A DNA stretch of 64,000 nucleotides from Acidobacteriota bacterium (lineage in GTDB: Bacteria > Acidobacteriota > Terriglobia > Terriglobales > Acidobacteriaceae), in NCBI GenBank assembly GCA_021781795.1, contig JAJXWA010000001.1:248001-312000 (forward strand). Reading direction: 5' to 3'. Both the position numbers and the translations under genes were made by a program. Below the pieces are notes generated by a model. That model was not told where the DNA came from. It did no database searches and saw only the letters and a list, made by a program, of their open reading frames with translations. This document shows, one piece after another, positions 1-7,764 of the stretch (position 1 is its first letter; each line of letters opens with the position of its first letter).

Positions 1-28
1 CGAAGAAGTAAGGACGCACGCCCAGCCT

Positions 29-790
29 ATGCGAACGGAGACGAGCAGGCTTTTTGAGCACGGCGCGCCTCTTGCGGACAAGTGTGCGGTGGTGACCGGA
101 GGCGCGCGACGGCTGGGGCGCGAGATTGCGCGCACGCTGGCAGAAGCCGGCGCCGATGTGACGATCACCTATCGCACGTCCGAGAGCGAGGCAGCGGAGA
201 CTGTGCGCGCCATTGAGGCGCTGGGCCGCCGAGCGCGGGCCGTGCGATGCGACGTTCGGGCAGAGGCGGACGTGCGAGCGGCGGTGGCGGCGGCGGTGGC
301 GTTGCGGGGACGGCTGGACATTCTGGTGAATAACGCAGGGGTCTTCACCTCAGGCGGGCTGGAAGAGCTGACAGTCGCTCAGTGGGACGAGGCGTTCCAC
401 GTGAACGCGCGCGGGCCGTTTTTGTTTGCGCGCGAGGCTGCGCCGTATTTGCGGGCTGCGCATGGAAGGATTGTGAATCTGGGATCGCTGGGCGGAGTGC
501 GCGCGTGGGCAGGGCATGGGCACTACTGCGCTTCCAAGGCTGCCGTACACATGCTGACACAGGCGATGGCGAAGAGTCTTGCGCCGGATGTGAGCGTAAA
601 CTGCGTGGCGCCGGGTTGGATCGAGATGGAAGACTCCGGCGGCGAAGTAGCGGCGCGATTTGCGGCCAAGACACCGATGCGGCGGAATGGAACGGTTGCG
701 GAAGTGGCGGAGGCTGTGCTTTTTTTTGCGGTGGGACCGGCTTTTGTGACGGGGCAGGTGCTGGGTGTGGATGGCGGGCTGGGGCTGTAG
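29..790 (+). CDS. SDR-family NAD(P)-dependent oxidoreductase
   Basis: A 253-residue classical short-chain dehydrogenase/reductase, probably a soluble NAD(P)H-dependent carbonyl reductase or dehydrogenase. A Rossmann dinucleotide-binding loop of the TGGARRLG type lies at about residues 23-30, the NNAG motif near residue 101, a catalytic Ser in NLGSLGG, and the Tyr-Lys pair in YCASK. The C-terminus ends in the usual DGG segment. The glycine loop with RRLG instead of GIG resembles pteridine reductase/FolM-like SDRs, so the substrate may be a pterin or a 3-oxoacyl compound; I cannot decide. The ATG at 29 gives the expected family length, with about 15 residues before the first beta strand. No partner gene follows on this strand; the next genes are convergent. 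Confidence 0.88.
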   Translation: MRTETSRLFEHGAPLADKCAVVTGGARRLGREIARTLAEAGADVTITYRTSESEAAETVRAIEALGRRARAVRCDVRAEADVRAAVAAAVALRGRLDILVNNAGVFTSGGLEELTVAQWDEAFHVNARGPFLFAREAAPYLRAAHGRIVNLGSLGGVRAWAGHGHYCASKAAVHMLTQAMAKSLAPDVSVNCVAPGWIEMEDSGGEVAARFAAKTPMRRNGTVAEVAEAVLFFAVGPAFVTGQVLGVDGGLGL

Positions 791-817
791 CGCTCTTCGC
801 GACCTAAGGCATTTCAA

Positions 818-1633
818 TTAAAAAGGCAGCAGGCGCTTCCAAATGCTTCTTCTTGCGCCATTGGCCAATTCCAGATTGAATGCGGGCAGGCGTTCATCCC
901 ATAGGCCGTGGGGCTCGGGCTGTGCGGGCCAGGCGGCGCCCATCACGGCGGCTTCGGGATTGGTTTGAAAGAGCCGATTTGCCGTCTCGAAGCCGGCGCG
1001 GTCAGCAACGTAGTCGAAACCTTTGCGCAGATGGAGGGGCCGCATTTTGGGGCGGTGTGCATCGCTGGCGATGAAGTGGATCCAGTTGCGGTCAAGGAGC
1101 TGGTTGGCAAAGGATTCAGCGGCTTTTCCGAAGCGGCCGTAGAGAGCGGCTGATGTGACCTGTACCAGACAGCCCCGCCGGAGCCAGTCGCGCAAGATGA
1201 CGGGATTGCGTTGCAGGACGGGGTTGCGCTCCGGGTGGGTGACGATGAGGGTATAGCCAGCGTGCTGGAGCTGGTGCAAGGCGTCGTCGAGCTGGGGCGG
1301 GATGGCGAGTTCAGGGAACTCGATGAGCAGATAGCCTTTGCCGTTGATGGAGTACCGCAGCGGGTGCTCGAGCGCATCGAGGATGTTGGCCGCGTTCATA
1401 TGGAAGTCGCATCCGAGGCTGAACTCGATGGCGCCGTCAAGCTCGTTGCGCAACTCGGCGAGGCGCTGCACATTCAGCGTGAAATTGTGCGGGTAGAAGT
1501 CATTCGCGTGCGGCGTGCAGACGATGTGTGTGACGCCTTGTTCGACTGCGGCCTGCGCCATGGCGACTGAGGAGGCCAGGTCTTCTGCGCCGTCGTCGAC
1601 TCCGTAGATGAGGTGCGTGTGGATGTCGATCAT
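818..1633 (-). CDS. PHP-family tyrosine-protein phosphatase (CpsB/YwqE type)
   Basis: Manganese-dependent phosphotyrosine phosphatase of the PHP superfamily, about 271 residues. In EPS systems such enzymes dephosphorylate the bacterial tyrosine kinase that controls polymer length and export. Metal-binding signatures occur in order: DIHTH at the N-terminus, the CTPHAND segment, GCDFHMN, VTHPERN, and a C-terminal SDAH. ATG at 1633 places DIHTH right at the N-terminus, as the family requires; an in-frame TTG at 1660 would add nine residues and looks less likely. It lies 33 bp downstream of purQ on the same strand and is probably co-transcribed. The kinase partner is not in the window, and the nearby EPS genes are broken, so its target may now lie elsewhere. 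Confidence 0.85.
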   Translation of the reverse strand: MIDIHTHLIYGVDDGAEDLASSVAMAQAAVEQGVTHIVCTPHANDFYPHNFTLNVQRLAELRNELDGAIEFSLGCDFHMNAANILDALEHPLRYSINGKGYLLIEFPELAIPPQLDDALHQLQHAGYTLIVTHPERNPVLQRNPVILRDWLRRGCLVQVTSAALYGRFGKAAESFANQLLDRNWIHFIASDAHRPKMRPLHLRKGFDYVADRAGFETANRLFQTNPEAAVMGAAWPAQPEPHGLWDERLPAFNLELANGARRSIWKRLLPF

Positions 1634-1666
1634 GGTCAGAGCGCCTGGGTTTTCCTGCAATCAGGT

Positions 1667-2362
1667 TCAGCGTACGGCGAGGGACTCGATCATGGAGGCG
1701 AAGATCTTCCAGCCGTCGGCAGAGCCGAGCAGTTTTTCGCTGGAGCGATCGGGGTGAGGCATCATGCCGAGGACGTTCCGCTTTTCGTTGAGGATGCCTG
1801 CGATGTTGTCCAGCGAGCCATTGGGATTCGCCTCGGAGGTGATTTCACCGCCGGGCGTGGAGTAGCGGAAGGCGATGCGGTCTTCTGACTTGAGGCGCTC
1901 CAGCTCATCGGGTGTGCAGAAGTAGTTGCCTTCCATGTGGCCGATGGGGATTTGAAGGACGTCGCCTTTGGCGAGCTGATTGGTGAAGGGGCTGCTGGTG
2001 GTTTCGGTGCGGATGTGGACCTGCCTGCAGATGTACTTGAGGCCGGCGTTGCGCATGAGGGCGCCGGGGAGCAGGCCGGATTCGGTGAGGATCTGAAAGC
2101 CATTGCAGATGCCGAGGACTAGGCCGCCACCGTCGGCAAAGCGCTTGACTGCCTGCATGACGGGCGAGAAGCGGGCGATGGCGCCGGTGCGGAGGTAGTC
2201 ACCGTAGGCGAAGCCGCCGGGAACGAGAACGGCATCGACGCCCTGCAGGTCTTCCGAATCATGCCAGAGGAAGGCGACGGGCTCGTGAGCGATTTCAGCG
2301 ATGACGTTGTAAGTGTCGTGGTCGCAGTTGGAGCCGGGAAAGACAAGGACGCCAAATTTCAT
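1667..2362 (-). CDS. purQ: phosphoribosylformylglycinamidine synthase, glutaminase subunit
   Basis: Class I glutamine amidotransferase subunit of FGAM synthase, the fourth step of purine synthesis. It hydrolyses glutamine and passes ammonia to PurL, together with PurS. The protein opens with [16 protein letters not shown], the standard PurQ start. It contains the nucleophile elbow GICNGFQ with the catalytic Cys, and the MMPHPDR segment with the catalytic His near the C-terminus. The frame stays open to 2434, but ATG at 2362 matches the family; the extra 24 residues have no PurQ character. The length of 231 residues is normal. purS and purL are not adjacent. The gene precedes the PHP phosphatase with a 33-bp gap. 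Confidence 0.95.
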   Translation of the reverse strand: MKFGVLVFPGSNCDHDTYNVIAEIAHEPVAFLWHDSEDLQGVDAVLVPGGFAYGDYLRTGAIARFSPVMQAVKRFADGGGLVLGICNGFQILTESGLLPGALMRNAGLKYICRQVHIRTETTSSPFTNQLAKGDVLQIPIGHMEGNYFCTPDELERLKSEDRIAFRYSTPGGEITSEANPNGSLDNIAGILNEKRNVLGMMPHPDRSSEKLLGSADGWKIFASMIESLAVR

Positions 2363-2479
2363 GCTTCTAGGGTACCAGCCGGGAGGGTGGCTGGCGCGGG
2401 AGAATGACTGGTGCTGGGTTGAGAGCAGGTCCACGCCGTGCGGGAGAGGGCAGAGGCGCAGACCTGCGGATGGAGATGC

Positions 2480-5044
2480 TCAATAGGTAAAGACGACGCG
2501 GGCGCCATTGCCGTTGTCGGGTATAACGGCGGAGATGCTGTGGCGCGCGGCATCGTAGTTGGACTTGAGTGGACGCTCCGTGGAGCCGTCGAGGGCGGTG
2601 GAGGAGACGGAAGCGGCGGGTTTGGCGACGCCGAAGACCTCGACGGAGAGATCGCCCCACCAGGGCGTGAAGCTGCCTTGACGTGGTTCGACAGTGACGG
2701 TGAGGCCGCCGGCGGTTGGCGTGCAGGTGAAGGCAACGCGGCCGTACTGGCCCTTCTGGAAGTTATAGGTGATGCCGTCGTCGAGGTAGACGCTGCCAGA
2801 GCAGGGGTCGGCCGAAGTGGCCGGTGGATAGACGCGCAGAGTCAGCGGCCCCTGCGGCTTCTCGTCCGTGCTCTGGACGAGCGGCTGCTCAGGGATGATG
2901 GCTCCGGCGCGAACAAAGACGGGAAGGGTTTGCACGCTGGGGTGAATGTGGACCTCAGGCTGTTTGGCCTGCGTGAGGTCAATCTGCGTACGCGAGGTGT
3001 CGCCGGCGACGCGCAGGCCGGTCCAGTAGTCGAACCAGCCGCCGAGAGGCAGAGTGATGGAGTAGTCATCGAGCTCGTCGGGGAATGGACTCTGCGCGAC
3101 GAGCAGGTCAGGTCCGAGGAGGAATGCGCCGCTGTCCGCGAGGTCGAGCGGCTGCTTATCGATTGAGCCGTCAGGGTATTCGAGGAAGAGCGGGCGCATG
3201 ATGGGCAGGCCGGTGCGGCTCATCTCCTCCGCGGTGGTGTAGATGTAGGGGAGCAGATGGTAGCGCTCTTCGATGTAGCGGCGGCGAAGGGCAACATCTT
3301 CCGCCGTGCCGTTTTCCCAAGGCTCCTGCGGGAGGGTGCCGACGGCGGTGTGGTCGCGGTCGATGGGCTGGAAGGCAGCAAGCTCAAGCCAGCGCGTGAG
3401 TAGTTCTGGCTGCGGCGAGCCCGCGAAGCCGCCGACGTCGGCGCCGCTCATGGCGAAGCCGCTGAGTCCCAGATTGATGAGCTGCGGGACGGTCTGGCGA
3501 AGGTGGTTCCAGGTGCTGGAGTTGTCGCCGGACCAGGTGGCGGCATAGCGATGGCCGCCGGCGTAACTGGCGCGGGTCATGACGAAGGGGCGCGAGTTGG
3601 GGTCGAGCCGGAGCAGGCCTTCAAAGGTGCCGCGACTGTTTTGCATGCCAAAGATGTTATGGATCTCGAGGTGATTGGCAACGCGGGTCTTGAAGCCGGG
3701 CTCCTCGATGCGGTGCTGGACGTCGTCGGGCATGGTCTTGGAGGCGACCTGGAAGATGGCCGGCTCGTTCATGTCGTTCCAGAAACCTGCAACGCCCTGG
3801 TGGACGAAATCGACGTAGAGCGTGCCCCACCAGTCGCGGGAGGACTTCTGGGTGAAGTCAGGGAAGACGGCTTTGCCAGGCCAGACGATGCCGACGTAGG
3901 TGGAGCCGTCGGGATTCTTGACGAAGTGATCGCCGGCGACGCCTTCGTCGTAGGGCTTGTAGCCGGAGTTGGGGAGGTCGGCGAGGTGGAGGTCGGTGAT
4001 GACGACGGTCTTGAAGTGCTCGGCCTTCAGATCCTGAATCATCTGCGTGAAGTGCGGAAAACGTTCGGGGTCAACTGTGAAGGGGCGATTCTTCAACTGA
4101 TAGTCGATGTCGAGCCAGATCACGTCGGCGGGAATCTTGTCACTGCGGAGCGCGGAGGCGATGCGACGGACCTCGGACTCGGGGTAGTAGCTGTAGCGCG
4201 ACTGCTGGAAGCCGAAGGACCAGAGCGGCGGGATGGGCGTTTTGCCGGTGAGCCATGCCCAGTCTTCAACGACAGCTTTGGGCGAGGGGCCGTAGAGAAC
4301 GTAGAGGTCGAGCGGGCCGGCAGGAGCGCCGAAGGAGTAGGCGTCGCGGTATTCCTTGTTGAAGTCGAAGGAGGCGCGCCAGGTGTTGTCGAGGAAGATG
4401 CCGGCGGAGACGCCGCGACGGAAGGTGATGAAGTAGGGGATGGATTTGTAGATGGGGTCGGTGGATTCCTGCCAGCCGAAGGCGTCGGTGTTCCAGTCGG
4501 TGAAGGCTTCGTTGCGGCGGTCGATGGGACCGGGCTTGTCGCCGAGGCCGAAATAGTGCTCGTCTTCAGGCGATTGCAGGACCATGCGGAAGGATGCGCC
4601 GTTATATTCGATGGGGCGGCTGGGAAGCTCAGCGAGAATGGTGTGGCCTTCAAGGTCAGTGATGATCAGTGCGAAGGGATCCTTCTGCACGGTGGCGCGA
4701 AGCCGGGCGGTGCGGAAGCCGACGGCTGATTCGGACGAGTCTGGCTTCACATGCACGGAGGCGGTGCGTGCGGCGGGCAGGACGGCCCAGGAAGCATCTT
4801 CGGGGAGCTGGCCGCTGGGACCGACACGCATGCGGATGACGTCGTCGCGGAGGGCGGTGATCTGCACGATGGCGCTGCCGGAGCGGAGTTCGAGACCGTT
4901 GGGGAGCGGCCGGGAAGCGGTGACCCGGTCGAGCCGGACATAACCCTTAGTCTGCGGGGCCTGGCCGGAGTTTTGCGCTTGTGACGTTGCGGCTGAAAAC
5001 AATACTGCAAGAACTGCAAACAGGAGAATTCCTGTCTTCTGCAC
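2480..5044 (-). CDS. secreted glycoside hydrolase family 31 (alpha-glucosidase/alpha-xylosidase type)
   Basis: An 854-residue exported GH31 enzyme that hydrolyses terminal alpha-linked glucose or xylose from oligo- or polysaccharides by a retaining mechanism. A Sec signal peptide covers about residues 1-23 and ends SQAQ. An N-terminal beta-sandwich (about 30-250) is followed by the (beta/alpha)8 barrel. The nucleophile is D424 in GFWNDMNEP and the acid/base is D507 in WSGDNSS. The last 150 residues form beta domains of the proximal/distal GH31 C-terminal type (DUF5110-like). ATG at 5044 is preceded on its strand by AAGAGGTGC, a usable ribosome-binding site. The gene faces away from the broken sugar transferase. 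Substrate specificity cannot be read from sequence alone. Confidence 0.9.
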   Translation of the reverse strand: MQKTGILLFAVLAVLFSAATSQAQNSGQAPQTKGYVRLDRVTASRPLPNGLELRSGSAIVQITALRDDVIRMRVGPSGQLPEDASWAVLPAARTASVHVKPDSSESAVGFRTARLRATVQKDPFALIITDLEGHTILAELPSRPIEYNGASFRMVLQSPEDEHYFGLGDKPGPIDRRNEAFTDWNTDAFGWQESTDPIYKSIPYFITFRRGVSAGIFLDNTWRASFDFNKEYRDAYSFGAPAGPLDLYVLYGPSPKAVVEDWAWLTGKTPIPPLWSFGFQQSRYSYYPESEVRRIASALRSDKIPADVIWLDIDYQLKNRPFTVDPERFPHFTQMIQDLKAEHFKTVVITDLHLADLPNSGYKPYDEGVAGDHFVKNPDGSTYVGIVWPGKAVFPDFTQKSSRDWWGTLYVDFVHQGVAGFWNDMNEPAIFQVASKTMPDDVQHRIEEPGFKTRVANHLEIHNIFGMQNSRGTFEGLLRLDPNSRPFVMTRASYAGGHRYAATWSGDNSSTWNHLRQTVPQLINLGLSGFAMSGADVGGFAGSPQPELLTRWLELAAFQPIDRDHTAVGTLPQEPWENGTAEDVALRRRYIEERYHLLPYIYTTAEEMSRTGLPIMRPLFLEYPDGSIDKQPLDLADSGAFLLGPDLLVAQSPFPDELDDYSITLPLGGWFDYWTGLRVAGDTSRTQIDLTQAKQPEVHIHPSVQTLPVFVRAGAIIPEQPLVQSTDEKPQGPLTLRVYPPATSADPCSGSVYLDDGITYNFQKGQYGRVAFTCTPTAGGLTVTVEPRQGSFTPWWGDLSVEVFGVAKPAASVSSTALDGSTERPLKSNYDAARHSISAVIPDNGNGARVVFTY

Positions 5045-5440
5045 TTAGCACCTCTTCGGGAGCCAATGGAATTGTTGAACAGAAGGATACTCGCTTGCGA
5101 TTGAGGTTGGGAAATGCGCGGTGGACTTCAGAGGAAAGATGGCCCGGGCATACTTTGAATGGCGCAGGCGATGCAGCGAGGGTCTTGCACCAAAGAGGGA
5201 TAGAAAGGCATTGCTATTGGTATCTTTATGGTGGCACATCAACATTGATCTGCGAGGGACGTCGCAGAAGTTCGAGAAGAACTTCGTGGATAGAGGGCTC
5301 GGATTCCTGGAGGGGCGCGACAGTCATCGCCGGGGACGGAATGAACCGTCCTTTTAGATTCCTCAGATGGCGGGCTGGCGTGATTTCTTTGACTGGGCGG
5401 CTTGTATGCCGCACAGCTTTGTCTGCCTCTGGGGTAGTTC
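5045..5440. other. intergenic region between divergent GH31 and sugar-transferase genes
   Basis: About 396 bp without a convincing gene. Short open frames cross it on both strands, but none has a ribosome-binding site or a recognisable protein. It should hold the promoters for the leftward GH31 gene and the rightward sugar transferase; I could not pick a clear -35/-10 pair. A short palindromic stretch (AGTTC-GAGAA-GAACT) occurs near 5269-5283, of unknown meaning. Confidence 0.5.
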
Positions 5441-6084
5441 GTGTTGAAGCGATTGTTCGATCTGGCCGGCGCTCTCTTTTTGCTCGTCCTTGCTCTTCCG
5501 GTCCTTGTGGTTTGCGGCGTGTTGATACAGCTTGACTCGCGCGGGCCGGTGCTCTTTTTCAATGACGGATGGGACGCGGGTCTCGCCCGTTCCGACTGAT
5601 CAAGCTGCGGACGATGGAAGATGTGGCGGACCGACAGCCGTATTCCGTTGCGGACGACCCGCGCGTGGCGCGCCTTGGCAGGACTCTGCGCAGGTACAAG
5701 CTGGACGAGCTGCCGCAACTGTGGAACGTGCTGCGCGGTGAGATGAGCCTTGTGGAACCGCGGCCTATGGTTCCCGAGATAGCAAACGCACACAGAGAGG
5801 CGTATGAGCGGCTGCTTCAGGTTCGTCCAGGGCTGACCGATCCGGCGACGCTGAAGTACAGGCGCGAGGCGGAGATGCTGGCGCTGACGGCAGATCCGGA
5901 AGCATCGTTCCGGCGCGAGTTCACGCCGGACAAGCTGCGCATCTCGTCGGCCTATCTGGAACGGGCGACACTCGGAAGCGGCCTGCGGATTCTGCTGCAA
6001 ACGGCAGTGATGGTTGCCGGGCTGCTGCTGGATGGGCCGCAGGAGGCGATGCAGCCAGTGACGACAGAGGATTCCAGCGCATAG
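5441..6084 (+). pseudogene. bacterial sugar transferase (undecaprenyl-phosphate sugar-1-P transferase type), frameshifted
   Basis: Two overlapping frames together give a complete short sugar transferase, the enzyme that loads the first sugar phosphate on undecaprenyl phosphate in EPS assembly. GTG 5441 (GGGG six bases upstream) opens with a KRLFDL start, one membrane helix (about residues 9-29) and the SRGPVLFF segment. The conserved continuation, MGRGSRPFRLIKLRTM and later SLVEPRPM and RPGLTDPAT, lies in the next frame from 5569 to 6084. The frame changes between 5561 and 5569, where loss of a single base in GACGGATGGG explains it. The downstream frame alone lacks the membrane helix. It is either a true pseudogene or a base missing from the assembly; other damaged EPS genes nearby favour decay. 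Confidence 0.8.
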
Positions 6085-6120
6085 CTCTTCGATGCGGAGC
6101 GGGATGTTGGGACCCGCGAG

Positions 6121-6240
6121 CTAGAGCGGTTCCACAGTCGGTGTAGCCTTTTCCGGGGGTCTATGAGGGTGGCTTTTTTTTTGGGAAAAAGCCACTTGGC
6201 AGCGCAACTTCGGGATACAGCAACCGTGGAACCGCTTTAG
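6121..6240. repeat. nested inverted repeat, 120 bp, between convergent genes
   Basis: The outer arms 6121-6135 (CTAGAGCGGTTCCAC) and 6226-6240 (GTGGAACCGCTTTAG) are inverted copies with one mismatch in 15 bp. Inside lies a second perfect 10-bp inverted repeat, 6169-6178 against 6186-6195. The whole element sits between the rightward sugar transferase and the leftward ftcD, and its right arm includes the ftcD stop codon. The size and nested symmetry are like REP-type or MITE-like elements. No second copy was noticed in this window, so its repetitive nature is unproven. Confidence 0.6.
6169..6195. terminator. hairpin, possible bidirectional terminator
   Basis: GTGGCTTTTT (6169-6178) pairs perfectly with AAAAAGCCAC (6186-6195) around a 7-base loop. 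It lies 84 bp after the sugar-transferase stop and about 40 bp beyond the convergent ftcD stop, where a shared terminator is expected. The T-run is inside the stem rather than after it, which is atypical. Confidence 0.5.
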
Positions 6241-7733
6241 CCGGGGGCCCGGAGCCGCGCCACGCGCTGTTGGACCTCAGTGACAAAGGCTGCTCCGTCG
6301 GATGAATCGGAATGCAGAGAGTCGAGATTGATGGCGACGTTGGCGAGCGCGCCTTGCAGCGCGGCCTCTGCCAATGTAATGGCAGTGACGAGGTCGGAGG
6401 CCATGTTGGGGTTGGAGATAGGCTGGAGCGCACGCGCGATGGCGGCGATTTCAGAGGCGCGCTCTGCGACGCCGAGAGGGACGCTGGTGGCCTGCCGCAA
6501 AGCAGAAGCGACGAGGTGGGCTGCGCTGGGCTCAGCCTTTGCTGCTTTGAAGGCGCGCATCACGGCGGTGTAAGCGTTGGCGTCCGCATCGATGGCGGAC
6601 TTGAGCTCTTCGCGCAAGGTGGCCAGGCGGGCGATGGCTGGGGACAACTGCGATTCGAATTGCAAGTAGGCCCTTTTTCCGCGCGACATGGTGGCGACCA
6701 TGGTGGCGAGCGCCGCGGCCATGGCAGCGGAGGCGGCAGAGGCACTGCCTCCGCCGGGTGCGGCGGTGGGCGCAGCGAGTTGTTCGATGAAGGGTTCGAC
6801 ACCGGCGCGCAGGCCGCCAACGGCCATCTTGCCGCTCATTACGGCGGCGAGGCGGTTTTCGAGGATGAGGGATGAATCAAAGTTTTCGATTTGCAGGAAC
6901 CACTCGGCTGCCTGCTCGATGGCGAGCTTGGGAATGAGGCCGACGACTTCACTGGAAACGGGGGCGATGCCGTAGCGCGCGGCCTCGCGACGGATGACCT
7001 CGAAGACGCGATAGATGGGTGTCTGCTCGAAGTCGGTGAGGTTCATGGAGACCTGGGCCATGCCGCGGACGAGGAAGCCGGCAGCCTTGACGAAGCGGAA
7101 CCCACCAGAGGAGAAACGGATGGCCTTCGCGATCTTCTTCGCGATTTCGACGTCAGCGGAGTTGAGGAAGATGTTGTAGGCGATGAGGAATTTGCGTGCG
7201 CCAACAATGGTGGCGCCGGCGGTGGGATGGATGCGCGGCTCGCCGAAGTCGGGCTTGCGGGCGGGATTGGTGGCGATCTCGTCGCGCAGCCCTTCGAACT
7301 GGCCGCGACGGACGTTTTCGAGATTGACGCGCTCGGGCGCGGTGGCGGCGGCTTCGTAGAGATAGACGGGAATCTGGTAACGGCTGGCGACTTCAGCGCC
7401 GACGTGGCGGGCCATGGCGACGCAATCTTCGAGGGTGACGCCGTCAATGGGGATGAAGGGGACAACGTCGGCTGCTCCCATGCGCGGATGCGCGCCGTGG
7501 TGCTGCGTGAGGTCGATGAGTTCGGAGGCTTTACCGACGCCGCGGATGGCGGCTTCCTGAATAGCGTCGCGGTCGCCAACGAGGGTGATGACGCAGCGGT
7601 TGTGGTCGGCGTCCATCTCGCGGTCGAGGAGATAGACACCGGGAATCTTCATGGCCTCGACGATGGCATCGACTTTCGCGGTATCGCGGCCCTCAGAGAA
7701 GTTTGGAACGCATTCAACGAGAGTGTTTGGCAC
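6237..7733 (-). CDS. ftcD: glutamate formimidoyltransferase / formimidoyltetrahydrofolate cyclodeaminase
   Basis: Bifunctional enzyme of histidine breakdown. It transfers the formimino group from formiminoglutamate to tetrahydrofolate, then cyclises the product to methenyl-THF with release of ammonia. Residues 1-180 form the FTCD N-terminal domain, starting PNTLVECVPNFSEG and containing the HPRMGAADVVPF catalytic-His segment. Residues 180-290 form the second transferase subdomain. From about residue 305 follows the cyclodeaminase domain with the FIEQLA and PGGGSASA signatures. At 498 residues it is somewhat shorter than the human fusion (541). The start is GTG 7733. No other hut genes are adjacent. 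The stop lies within an inverted repeat. Confidence 0.93.
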   Translation of the reverse strand: MPNTLVECVPNFSEGRDTAKVDAIVEAMKIPGVYLLDREMDADHNRCVITLVGDRDAIQEAAIRGVGKASELIDLTQHHGAHPRMGAADVVPFIPIDGVTLEDCVAMARHVGAEVASRYQIPVYLYEAAATAPERVNLENVRRGQFEGLRDEIATNPARKPDFGEPRIHPTAGATIVGARKFLIAYNIFLNSADVEIAKKIAKAIRFSSGGFRFVKAAGFLVRGMAQVSMNLTDFEQTPIYRVFEVIRREAARYGIAPVSSEVVGLIPKLAIEQAAEWFLQIENFDSSLILENRLAAVMSGKMAVGGLRAGVEPFIEQLAAPTAAPGGGSASAASAAMAAALATMVATMSRGKRAYLQFESQLSPAIARLATLREELKSAIDADANAYTAVMRAFKAAKAEPSAAHLVASALRQATSVPLGVAERASEIAAIARALQPISNPNMASDLVTAITLAEAALQGALANVAINLDSLHSDSSDGAAFVTEVQQRVARLRAPG

Positions 7734-7764
7734 GTGAAGAAGGATATATCAGCGCGGACGCGGC

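Noticed and set aside
3503..4729. 408-residue open frame on the plus strand
   Set aside because: It is antisense to the GH31 gene, which has strong family motifs. The frame is open because of GC-rich third positions and is dominated by Gly, Val, Asp and Glu in a codon-shadow pattern.
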